DNA of 15,311 nt from Chloroflexota bacterium (GTDB lineage: Bacteria; Chloroflexota; Dehalococcoidia; UBA3495): positions 14,191 through 29,501 of the forward strand of contig PAMF01000007.1 in the NCBI GenBank assembly GCA_002707185.1, read 5' to 3'. Shown in pieces: positions 6,098 through 13,336 of this stretch. Below the pieces are notes generated by a model that was given only the letters and a program-made list of their open reading frames with translations, was not told where the DNA came from and searched no databases. Each line of letters starts with the position of its first letter. Position 1 is the stretch's first letter. Position numbers and translations under genes: made by a program.

Positions 6098-6961
6098 CTA
6101 ACCAACGTGTTGATCAATAAATGCACGGATTTGCTCAAGTGTCTGCTTTCCAACATCAGAAGAGAGGTCACTCAGTAAACCTTCTCCTTCTTCCTCAACT
6201 ATGGTGACATCTATACTACCGCCAGCTTTCCGGTATTGATCTATAAATTCATCGAAATCTGGACGCGGGTGGTTATCCTCATAGCTTCGGCGAAGAGTCA
6301 GAGTCGGAGGCAATGCTGTCTTCTCCCCACCAGCTAGGATACGTGCAGGCGCTCCTTCTGCCATCGCTTCCTCTGTACCCCAATATTGTTCGTGCATTGG
6401 CGGAGTTCTTTCAGACATACCTGGAGGTGGAGTTAAATCCTTCCGAAGACCTTTAGCATAAAGATAACGGCCTAAAGGATCAATCACGGGAGAGACCATG
6501 ATAACGCAGTCCACTGTAGCGTCAACTGCAGAGTCCCCAGCAGGGGCTGGGAGAGCAGAGTAACGTGAATCCGTCGGGCGCATACCGAGCAACATAGCCT
6601 GGTGTGCACCGCTTGAGGTACCCATAGTGCCAATACGGCCAGGGATACCGTTCCACGCAGCAGCCTGAGTTTTACACCAACGAATCGCATAATGGATGTC
6701 TGCCAGCGAATTTGGATATGGGTCTTGGGTGCGAAAATCTAATGCAGCGACTATTACCCCGGTCTTGGCCAAAGCTTCGTTGGCTGCATCACCATTCAAA
6801 CGATCACCTCGAACCCAAGCCCCACCGTGCAACTCAATCACGATTGGGAATGGTCCACTACCTTGAGGCTTAAAGAGACGTGCTAAGAGTGGGCTTCCAG
6901 CGTGATTCAGATACTCCACATCAGCAATATCTACTCCATACGTTTGTGTTCTAGTAGTCAT
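6098..6961 (-). CDS. Esterase/lipase-like alpha/beta hydrolase
   Basis: This 287-residue cytoplasmic protein carries the HGGAW oxyanion-hole motif (H45-W49) and a GxSxG nucleophile elbow, G114-T-S116-S-G118, typical of BD-FAE/hormone-sensitive-lipase-like esterases. The acid may be D229 (SYEDNHP). Where the catalytic histidine is expected, about 25 residues before the end in a G-x-H-x context, the sequence reads EEEGEGLLSD (256-265) with no histidine. The only late histidine is H285, almost at the terminus. It may therefore be a weakened or altered enzyme. AGGAG six to seven bases before the ATG supports the start. It stands alone between a bidirectional terminator and a divergent control region. 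Confidence 0.85.
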   Translation of the reverse strand: MTTRTQTYGVDIADVEYLNHAGSPLLARLFKPQGSGPFPIVIELHGGAWVRGDRLNGDAANEALAKTGVIVAALDFRTQDPYPNSLADIHYAIRWCKTQAAAWNGIPGRIGTMGTSSGAHQAMLLGMRPTDSRYSALPAPAGDSAVDATVDCVIMVSPVIDPLGRYLYAKGLRKDLTPPPGMSERTPPMHEQYWGTEEAMAEGAPARILAGGEKTALPPTLTLRRSYEDNHPRPDFDEFIDQYRKAGGSIDVTIVEEEGEGLLSDLSSDVGKQTLEQIRAFIDQHVG

Positions 6962-7332
6962 TCATAGCTCCTATCCCTGTTTATTTATGATACGTATCCA
7001 ATATGGGCATTATAACTTATTTGTTGATAAACAGCGTATAACTGAATACCCGTACCCAGTACACATCAAAAGCCTTTAATTCTTGATCGGAACATATCCA
7101 AGGTTTGGTTATTCGCAACCAGATTCAGTGACTATCCCGATGCATTAGAACATAGTTTTCGAACGAGCCTAATGCGGCTATGACACGCAATATTTCGTAT
7201 TTTTCTAACGTTTGCAATGACTCCAAACCTATAAGGCCTGCCGATATACCCACAATTGCGTTACACTAATGCGGTGCTTTAAGGTTACCCAACCCAGACA
7301 ATTTGGTAAAAGCAACAACAGGAGGCTAGCAT
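6962..7332. promoter_or_regulatory. Divergent control region, hydrolase / lactonase
   Basis: On the minus strand a perfect TATAAT (7009-7014) predicts a start near 7002 and a 40-base leader for the hydrolase, though no good -35 is seen. Between it and the gene is a 10-bp palindrome GATACGTATC (6989-6998), placed where a repressor could bind. I found no clear promoter for the lactonase-type gene. I see no small gene in the remaining bases. Confidence 0.35.
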
Positions 7333-8382
7333 ATGGGCCAATTTGTTTATGTTTCGCTGCAGGACGAAGACAAGATTATGGTCTTTGGCCTAGATACAAC
7401 AACGGGCTCTCTAACGCTGCAAACAGAAGTACCTGCCGCTGGTAGCCCCTCGGCACTAACTACTAATCCTGAAGGAAATATCATTTACGCTTCTCTAAGG
7501 AATAGCAATGAAATCGCTAGTTTCAGTGTTGACACTAGTACTGGGGGGCTGAAACCAATTAGTAAAATCTCTGTGGATGCCTCGCCGACATACCTATGCA
7601 CTGACCGCCAGGGCAAATTCTTGTTGGCAGCATACTATCAAGGACGACACGTAGGTGTGCACCAGATTCAAACTGACCATTCACTAAGAGATACCCCTGT
7701 CCAATGGCTGGAAACTGATATAGGAGCACACTCTATTAACGTAGATCGCTCGAATCAATATACCTTTGTGCCTCACATTGCACGTATACAAGATAACGTT
7801 TTGGGACCTCCTCCTGAGGAATTAGGGCCTAACGTCATTTATCAGTTCAAGTTCGACCCTAACAGTGGGCAACTGACTCCTAACGTTCCGTTAAAATTAG
7901 ATTCTGATGGTTTCTTAGGGCCAAGGCACTATTGCTATCATCCTAGTTTAGATATCGTCTATTTCTCCAACGAACAGGGATGTAGTGTATCAAGCTATAG
8001 ATTAGCCCCAGAGTCAGGGACATTATCTCCACTTCAAACAATCAGTACGGTCCCCGATGGATTCGAAGGGCGAAATACTTGTTCCCAAATTCAAATTACA
8101 GCAGAGGGAACCCTCTTGTATGTACCCAATCGAGGGCACAATAGCATGGCCGGATTTACAATAAACTCTGATGGACTCCTTACGTCAGCAGGGCAAAGCC
8201 CTACTGAAGCTGTCCCGAGCGCCTTTAGCCTAGACACCAGTGGAAATTTCTTATTTGCAGCTGGTTCAGCTTCTGACCGATTGGCCGCTTATAAAGTAAG
8301 TAGTGATACAGGAGCTCTTTCTCTCTTAGAAACTTACCAGGTAGGTAAGCGGCCGATGGAAGTTCTAGCTATCTCTTTCTGA
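7333..8382 (+). CDS. Lactonase-family seven-bladed beta-propeller protein
   Basis: This 349-residue protein resembles 6-phosphogluconolactonase of the YbhE/Pgl type and carboxy-cis,cis-muconate cyclases. Repeated blade ends of the form D-x-x-S/T-G-x-L appear near residues 21-28, 67-73, 175-182, 226-232, 278-283 and 324-330. Family motifs GPRH...HP (196-204) and NRGHNS (266-271) are present. There is no signal peptide, so it acts in the cytoplasm. AGGAGG seven bases before the ATG fixes the start. Nothing of the pentose-phosphate pathway is nearby. A lactone or ring-cleavage product is as likely a substrate as 6-phosphogluconolactone, so no gene symbol is given. The deacetylase follows 111 bases later on the same strand. 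Confidence 0.88.
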   Translation: MGQFVYVSLQDEDKIMVFGLDTTTGSLTLQTEVPAAGSPSALTTNPEGNIIYASLRNSNEIASFSVDTSTGGLKPISKISVDASPTYLCTDRQGKFLLAAYYQGRHVGVHQIQTDHSLRDTPVQWLETDIGAHSINVDRSNQYTFVPHIARIQDNVLGPPPEELGPNVIYQFKFDPNSGQLTPNVPLKLDSDGFLGPRHYCYHPSLDIVYFSNEQGCSVSSYRLAPESGTLSPLQTISTVPDGFEGRNTCSQIQITAEGTLLYVPNRGHNSMAGFTINSDGLLTSAGQSPTEAVPSAFSLDTSGNFLFAAGSASDRLAAYKVSSDTGALSLLETYQVGKRPMEVLAISF

Positions 8383-8493
8383 GACTTCATCAGGGATCTA
8401 TTTACGTCACTTATAACGATAAAATTTGTTGCCATGAATTCATTGGTCGCAAAATCTAAACCTAGAGCGTAATTATGTATAAAGGGCTAAACA

Positions 8494-9366
8494 ATGACTA
8501 ACCTCGTGGGTGACCGTGGTTATCAACCTGTCCAAATCCTGGCAGTCCGGCCTCATCCGGACGACGAAAGCACCTCGACCGGCGGGATGCTAGCCTATTA
8601 CAGCTCGAAGAACGTACGAACAGGAGTAGTGATCTGTACCGGAGGCGAGGAAGGGGAAATTCACGATCCAAATTTGGACCCGGTGTCCGACAAATACAGG
8701 TTACGGGAAATACGAACCCAAGAAGTAACTGATGCCTGTGCAATTCTAGGTGTTTCAGAGCTGCGCATGCTCGGCTACCGAGATTCCGGTATGGCCGGCA
8801 CAGATGCCAATCACCATCCTGAAGCATTTATGAACGTCGATAAGGTGAAAGCGGCGGGGGAATTAGTCCGTATTATCCGTCAACTACGACCTCGCGTCAT
8901 TGTATCAGAACCACCTGGAGGCATTTATCCTCACCCTGACCACATAATGTGTCACGATATATCCATAGATGCATTTCTAGCCGCTGGTAAACCAAATGAG
9001 TTTCCAGAAGCCGGTCAACCGTGGAGTCCAGATAAACTATACGGTGTCGCACAGATAGACGATGGCGCATGGGATGATTTGGCATCAGAATTCAGTTCTG
9101 CTGGATTCAAACTCGACTTGAGTACAACTCGTACCAGAGGACCCGGACCTGAGACCGCCACCGTATCTCTCGATGTACGACCCTACAGCGAGCATCAGCG
9201 CCAAGCTCTTCGTGCACATCGTACTCAGATCCCAGAGGACAGCTTTTTAATTAGCTTACCTCCAGAACTGCGTGAACGAGCTTTCGCAACCGCTTACTTC
9301 GTTAGGATCTCTCCCCCTTGCTCTCTGGGGGAGATTGAACCTGATCTACTACACGGACTAAATTAG
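8494..9366 (+). CDS. PIG-L/LmbE family zinc deacetylase (MshB/Mca-like)
   Basis: This 290-residue protein removes N-acetyl groups from sugar-type substrates, or cleaves related amides, in characterised relatives. H21 and D24 (PHPDDES) and H150 (YPHPDH) are the zinc ligands and D23 the general base. GGEEGEIHDP (50-59) and LRAHRTQ near residue 240 match the MshB/Mca branch of mycothiol metabolism more than the bacillithiol or GPI branches. The ATG has only a weak site (AAAGGG, seven-base spacing). The gene may be read with the lactonase upstream. The last codons contain an 8-bp inverted repeat. Whether the organism makes mycothiol cannot be judged here; many such deacetylases act on other N-acetyl compounds. 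Confidence 0.87.
   Translation: MTNLVGDRGYQPVQILAVRPHPDDESTSTGGMLAYYSSKNVRTGVVICTGGEEGEIHDPNLDPVSDKYRLREIRTQEVTDACAILGVSELRMLGYRDSGMAGTDANHHPEAFMNVDKVKAAGELVRIIRQLRPRVIVSEPPGGIYPHPDHIMCHDISIDAFLAAGKPNEFPEAGQPWSPDKLYGVAQIDDGAWDDLASEFSSAGFKLDLSTTRTRGPGPETATVSLDVRPYSEHQRQALRAHRTQIPEDSFLISLPPELRERAFATAYFVRISPPCSLGEIEPDLLHGLN
9310..9334. repeat. Inverted repeat inside the deacetylase 3' end
   Basis: TCTCCCCC (9310-9317) and GGGGGAGA (9327-9334) pair over a nine-base loop about 30 bases before the stop codon. No U-run follows. It could be a 3'-end stability hairpin or chance. Confidence 0.35.
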
Positions 9367-9490
9367 TAAACCAACAAATTATTAAGCCACATAAACCTAA
9401 CAAAGGTAAATTACCTGAAAATCCTCTAGCGTATGACGAGATTGTAATTACAAGAAATATACTGAACTCTTAACCTCAGGTTTTTGGGCC

Positions 9491-10201
9491 TTATTCTCCA
9501 TTTGGTAGTGAATCTGAGAATCCCTCCCACTCTTCGAGACTTTTTTGTCCCCAGCTTTCAAAATGCATTAGCTCTTCAATATTGATCCGGCTACGCCAGC
9601 CTACCTCCTCTAAAGTAGGCCGTTTCGGGAACTCTGTTGGATAACCTAGACATAAGTATCCAACGGGTACTATATGGTTTGGGATCCCAAGTATTTTGCG
9701 TAACTGCATTTGTTTTAAGATGCTTACCCAACCTACACCTATTCCTTCCGCTCGGGCGGCAAGCCACAAATTTTGAATAGCACAACATGTGGAATAAACG
9801 TCTGTCTCTGGAATTGAATTACGGCCTAATACCACCCCACCTCTAAAGGGATCACAGGTGATACAAATGTTAACGGGTGATTCTAAAATGCCTTCTAATT
9901 TTAATGATAGGTAATGACTTCGCTGCGGTTCGTCAAAAAAAACCGCTGCAGCCTGCCGCTCTCGCTCAAATAATTCTTTTACCTTGCTCCTAATCTCAAT
10001 AGACTTAATCATTATGAAATCCCATGGTTGCATAAACCCAACCGACGGTCCTTGATGCGCTGCTTGTATTATTCTTCCAAGAGCATCATCCGGAATGGGG
10101 ACCTTCTTAAAACTCCTAATATCTCTTCTTTCCAAAATAATTTTATAAAGTGCCTGCCGTTCTTCACTCGTAAAATTGTCTGAGGCATCAGAAATAGTCA
10201 T
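9491..10201 (-). CDS. bluB: 5,6-dimethylbenzimidazole synthase BluB
   Basis: This 236-residue nitroreductase-fold flavoenzyme destroys reduced FMN with oxygen to form 5,6-dimethylbenzimidazole, the lower ligand of cobalamin. BluB hallmarks are RRDIRSF (D27 corresponds to the catalytic Asp32 of the Sinorhizobium enzyme), GPSVGFMQPWDF (51-62), SLKLEGI (99-105), YSTCCAIQNLWLAARAEGIG (136-155) and GWVS (S160, corresponding to Ser167). It lacks the features of ordinary NAD(P)H nitroreductases. GGGGGAG upstream of the ATG gives the ribosome site. It is single and preceded by its own promoter, cobalamin riboswitch and terminator, which independently supports the call. No other cobalamin gene lies in the window, so the rest of the pathway, or salvage, must be elsewhere. 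Confidence 0.95.
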   Translation of the reverse strand: MTISDASDNFTSEERQALYKIILERRDIRSFKKVPIPDDALGRIIQAAHQGPSVGFMQPWDFIMIKSIEIRSKVKELFERERQAAAVFFDEPQRSHYLSLKLEGILESPVNICITCDPFRGGVVLGRNSIPETDVYSTCCAIQNLWLAARAEGIGVGWVSILKQMQLRKILGIPNHIVPVGYLCLGYPTEFPKRPTLEEVGWRSRINIEELMHFESWGQKSLEEWEGFSDSLPNGE

Positions 10202-10220
10202 AATTCAGTCTCCCCCAAGC

Positions 10221-10258
10221 CTTAAATAAAAATACCCCGCTTCGATAACGGAGCGGGG
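10221..10258 (-). terminator. bluB: Riboswitch-linked intrinsic terminator
   Basis: On the minus strand CCCCGCT (10258-10252) pairs with AGCGGGG (10241-10235). One mismatch and two more pairs close a TTAT loop, followed by TATTTTTATTT. It ends about 20 bases before the bluB start. Its 5' arm can instead pair with GAGTGGG (10285-10279), giving an alternative antiterminator. Confidence 0.9.
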
Positions 10259-10304
10259 ACTCAGATCAATGTTATATGCCCACTCGCGCTCGGAGCGTAA
10301 GACA

Positions 10305-10470
10305 CTTGTGCGGCAGGCCTCCTGACTTATGAATCACAGTTCTTAAACGCCTTCCCGCCACGTACGGCAGTGGCTGATTCAATCTTGTTAAGAACGATCC
10401 AATTACAGTGGCGGGCCCGTGCTGGAATCTAACCAGCTTTCCTATTATCCCCTTACGGGGCACCACACGC
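10305..10470 (-). ncRNA. Cobalamin (B12) riboswitch
   Basis: On the minus strand the conserved blocks appear in order: GGTGCCCC, then ATAATAGGAAAGCTGGTTAG, then TCCAGCACGGGCCCGCCACTGT (block about 10432 down to 10405), and finally GTCAGGAGGCCTGCC near 10326-10312. These match the core of the cobalamin riboswitch family, including the GCCACTG block and the closing CCTGCC. Between them two long-range pairings (GTTCTTAA/TTAAGAAC and TGAATCA/TGATTCA) form the variable arms. It lies between the promoter at 10490-10518 and the terminator at 10221-10258. Regulation of bluB by termination on cobalamin binding is therefore expected. Confidence 0.95.
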
Positions 10471-10489
10471 TATTCTGTTTCCATGGCTG

Positions 10490-10518
10490 AGCATATCTTA
10501 ACGATAAGTATGAGTCAA
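10490..10518 (-). promoter_or_regulatory. Promoter of the riboswitch-bluB transcript
   Basis: On the minus strand TTGACT (10518-10513) and TATGCT (10495-10490) are separated by exactly 17 bases. The predicted start near 10483 is just upstream of the first riboswitch helix. Confidence 0.65.
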
Positions 10519-10576
10519 ATGTAATTGATAGTGGACCACCACATAGGAGTGTCTACCCTCAATTTATTCCCAACTG

Positions 10577-10606
10577 TTGACCCTTTTACAATAAACATCC
10601 TATGCT
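10577..10606 (+). promoter_or_regulatory. Promoter of the GMC oxidoreductase operon
   Basis: TTGACC (10577-10582) and TATGCT (10601-10606) are separated by 18 bases. The predicted start near 10613 gives a leader of about 60 bases ending with the AAGGAGAG ribosome site. Its -35 lies 58 bases from that of the divergent riboswitch promoter. Confidence 0.5.
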
Positions 10607-10672
10607 TAAGAGACTCGGTTCCATTCGTTAGACTCGTAGCTACAACCCTAACTAGAATAAGGAGAGAGCTTT

Positions 10673-12253
10673 ATGAGATACGACGTTATCATAGTAGGTG
10701 GAGGCGCAGCTGGCTCCGTACTCGCCAGTAGGCTAGCAGAAAATCCACACACTTCCGTTCTATTATTGGAAGCCGGAACAGACTATCCAGATCCGGACCA
10801 CCTCCCAGACGAAATTAAATTTGGGAATACCAGCTACGCAGAATCACCAGAGTCCGAACACAATTGGGCTCTACGAGGAACAATCACAGAAGAGCAAGGT
10901 GAAATACATGTTGCTCAGGGTAAGGTCATAGGGGGCGGCTCATCAATTAACGGGCAAGCTATGCAAAGAGGTCTGCCAGAGGATTTCGACTCCTGGGCTG
11001 CTATGGGTAATGATGAATGGTCTTATGACAAAGTACTGCCATTCTTTCGAAAATGTGAGAATGATCTCGACATTAGGGACGACTTCCACGGAACCGATGG
11101 GCCCATGCCGGTGAGACGTCGCCAGGCTGGAGCATGGCCCGATATACAAAAAGCATTTCAAGAGGCCTGTCTAGGGTCAGGTTACGGCATGGTAGAAGAT
11201 ACCAACGGACCTAACCCTTCAGGGATAGGAGTATGGCCTTCAAACAATTTAGATGGCTGGCGTATGAGCGCGGCTATAACCCACCTCAATCCGGTACGAC
11301 ACCACCTAAATCTTACAGTTCGCGGTGAGGTTTTTGTAAGAAAAGTGTTGATAGTAAATCACAAAGCTATAGGTGTTGAAGCAGAAAGCGGAGGGGAGAT
11401 TTTTAATATCGAAGCGCAACGTGTGGTATTAAGTGCAGGTGCCATAAAGTCCCCACATTTGCTCATGCTGTCCGGTATTGGGCCCAAGGAACAACTTCAA
11501 GAATTTGGCATACCTGTAATTCATGATCTACCAGGAGTGGGTCAAAATCTATTTAACCACCTAAGCGCTCAGATTACTTTTAAAGTCAAAGACGGATTGA
11601 CACTGGCCGGTGGGCCAGAATCCGTCCACTTTGGATTGCACTATACTTCGGACGGCTCTAGCGAATCCACTGATATGTTAATGCGAACAACGCCAATGGT
11701 AGATGAACGACCCGAGCTTGTCCCTGGCTTTCGTACTCAGTATCTAAACGGCGAAGTTCCTCCTGATAGAGTAGCCAGGATATCGTGCACTCTTGGATTA
11801 CCAGACGGCTCCGGATACGTCAGACTATCATCTTCTGACCCTGCCGTTCAGCCTAGTTTCAATTATCGTTATCTCCAGAATCCAAACGACATTCGTCGAG
11901 TGCGAGAAGGTATTCGCATGGCAGCTAGTTTTCTTGAAACTCCCGCATATAAAGACATAAACGACTATCGAATCCAACCAACAGATGAGGTCCTAACTGA
12001 CGATGACGCTTTGGATCTCTATATCCGAAAAACCGTTGGAACAGCCCGACACGTATCAGGAACATGTAAGATGGGGCCTGACACGGACCCTACCGCTGTA
12101 GTTGACCAATATTGTAGTGTCAAGGGAGTTGAAGGTTTATCAGTAGTTGACGCTTCAGTAATGCCTCGGATTACGAGATCGGGGGGCAGCCACGCAACCG
12201 TTATCATGATCGGTGAGCGCACCGCTGAATGGATTACTTCTCAAATCGAGTAA
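10673..12253 (+). CDS. GMC family FAD-dependent oxidoreductase
   Basis: This 526-residue flavoprotein oxidises an alcohol or aldehyde; relatives include choline, glucose and other alcohol dehydrogenases. The FAD-binding start is GGGAAG (9-14) with E33 for the ribose. GMC signature 1 spans about 83-100 (GKVIGGGSSINGQAMQRG), and signature 2 lies near 255-272 (GAIKSPHLLMLSGIGP). The C-terminal catalytic region has H460 (ARHVSGTCKMG) and H507 (GGSHATVIMIGER), a His-His pair. There is no signal peptide. AAGGAGAG precedes the ATG. It is followed after 23 bases by an alpha/beta hydrolase, so both are probably one operon. The substrate is not choline-specific on any evidence here, so betA is not assigned. 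Confidence 0.93.
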   Translation: MRYDVIIVGGGAAGSVLASRLAENPHTSVLLLEAGTDYPDPDHLPDEIKFGNTSYAESPESEHNWALRGTITEEQGEIHVAQGKVIGGGSSINGQAMQRGLPEDFDSWAAMGNDEWSYDKVLPFFRKCENDLDIRDDFHGTDGPMPVRRRQAGAWPDIQKAFQEACLGSGYGMVEDTNGPNPSGIGVWPSNNLDGWRMSAAITHLNPVRHHLNLTVRGEVFVRKVLIVNHKAIGVEAESGGEIFNIEAQRVVLSAGAIKSPHLLMLSGIGPKEQLQEFGIPVIHDLPGVGQNLFNHLSAQITFKVKDGLTLAGGPESVHFGLHYTSDGSSESTDMLMRTTPMVDERPELVPGFRTQYLNGEVPPDRVARISCTLGLPDGSGYVRLSSSDPAVQPSFNYRYLQNPNDIRRVREGIRMAASFLETPAYKDINDYRIQPTDEVLTDDDALDLYIRKTVGTARHVSGTCKMGPDTDPTAVVDQYCSVKGVEGLSVVDASVMPRITRSGGSHATVIMIGERTAEWITSQIE

Positions 12254-12276
12254 CATTATAAATATCGGAGGATAAA

Positions 12277-13116
12277 ATGCCTACGTTTTCGGCCAACGGA
12301 GTAGAGATTTACTACGAGGTGACCGGTCAGGGGTACCCGTTGATTTGGAGTCATGAGTTCGGAGGATCTTACGATAGCTGGGAAGCCCAGGTGAAATTTT
12401 TCAGCAGGCGATACCAAGTCATTACCTACGCAGCCCGTGGCTGGCCGCCATCTGATGTCCCTGAAGATCCAGCAGCGTATACCCAAGACATAGTAGTCAA
12501 CGATTTATACCTTTTGATGCGTCATCTTAACATTAGCGAGGCTCACATCGGAGGGCTATCAATGGGTGGCAGCGTTGCGTTAAATTTTGGTATAGCACAC
12601 CCTGAGATGGCTAAATCTTTGATCGTAGCCTCGGCTGGATCCGGAAGCACTAACCGAGATACCTTCTTATCTACTGGCCAATCAATGGCAGACCGACTTC
12701 TATCCGAAGGAATGGTGCCAGTAGCCGAAGATTATGGAACCACAAATATAAGAGTTCAACTGCGTAGAAAAGATCCAATAGGATTTGAGACCTTCGCCCG
12801 CTTGTTATCCGAACACTCAGCAACAGGATCAGCCTTGACTTACCAAGGTTTTGTCATGAACCGACCTACTGTATTTGAGCTAGAGGATAAACTGAAATCA
12901 TTACGAGTCCCAACTCTGATAATGATCGGAGATGAGGATGAGCCTTGCATTGAACCGGGAATATTCATGAAACGTACCATACCAATATCCGGTTTATCAT
13001 GTTTTCCCCAAAGTGGCCACGCCATTAACCTAGAGGAACCTGACCTATTCAACCGAACTGTTTTAGACTTCCTGACTACAGTAGAAGCAGAACGATGGGC
13101 AGAGAGTCCAACCTAG
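12277..13116 (+). CDS. Alpha/beta hydrolase (3-oxoadipate enol-lactonase/esterase-like)
   Basis: This 279-residue hydrolase has a complete triad: S95 in the elbow G93-L-S-M-G97, an acid at D219 or D221 (IGDEDEP) and H248 (SGHAINLEEPDLF). The oxyanion strand reads LIWSHEFGGSYDSW (22-35), with HE in place of the common HG. The ending HAINLEEP is typical of the broad lactonase/haloperoxidase/esterase branch used in aromatic catabolism. GGAGG five bases before the ATG and a 23-base gap to the GMC gene show coupled expression. It may hydrolyse an ester or lactone made by the oxidoreductase. This is inferred from context, and the exact substrate is unknown. Confidence 0.9.
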   Translation: MPTFSANGVEIYYEVTGQGYPLIWSHEFGGSYDSWEAQVKFFSRRYQVITYAARGWPPSDVPEDPAAYTQDIVVNDLYLLMRHLNISEAHIGGLSMGGSVALNFGIAHPEMAKSLIVASAGSGSTNRDTFLSTGQSMADRLLSEGMVPVAEDYGTTNIRVQLRRKDPIGFETFARLLSEHSATGSALTYQGFVMNRPTVFELEDKLKSLRVPTLIMIGDEDEPCIEPGIFMKRTIPISGLSCFPQSGHAINLEEPDLFNRTVLDFLTTVEAERWAESPT

Positions 13117-13276
13117 ATCCTGATCAGAATCTTTCCACACGGACTTTATTATATTTAGTCAGGAAAATACAAATCAACACTTCATGCATACCAAGAGGTC
13201 TCAGCATCCAGCGGCCGACACTTGGTATAAAAATAAAGATTAATAATACATTGTGCAGTATCTAACTATTTCTCCA

Positions 13277-13320
13277 ATTAACAAAGGGCCCTGTTACTTT
13301 TAACAGGGCCCTTTGTTAAT
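13277..13320. terminator. Long bidirectional hairpin terminator
   Basis: Arms 13277-13296 and 13301-13320 are 20-base perfect complements with a four-base CTTT loop. A GGGCCC core is flanked by AACAAA on one side and TTTGTT on the other. It lies between the convergent ends of the hydrolase (13116) and the binding-protein gene (13337) and can serve both. The outer AACAAAG/CTTTGTT sequence is shared with the hairpin at 6034-6077. Confidence 0.88.
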
Positions 13321-13336
13321 CATCCTTGATCGCGAT

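Noticed and set aside
7333..8382. Assignment as pgl of the pentose-phosphate pathway
   Set aside because: The fold fits, but no pathway gene is near and the family includes other lactonases and cyclases.
10272..10466. Open reading frame on the minus strand
   Set aside because: It coincides with the cobalamin riboswitch, whose conserved RNA blocks explain the sequence, and it has no ribosome binding site.
10673..12253. Naming the GMC oxidoreductase betA (choline dehydrogenase)
   Set aside because: The family is clear, but nothing in the sequence or the neighbours points to choline; no betaine aldehyde dehydrogenase or regulator is present.
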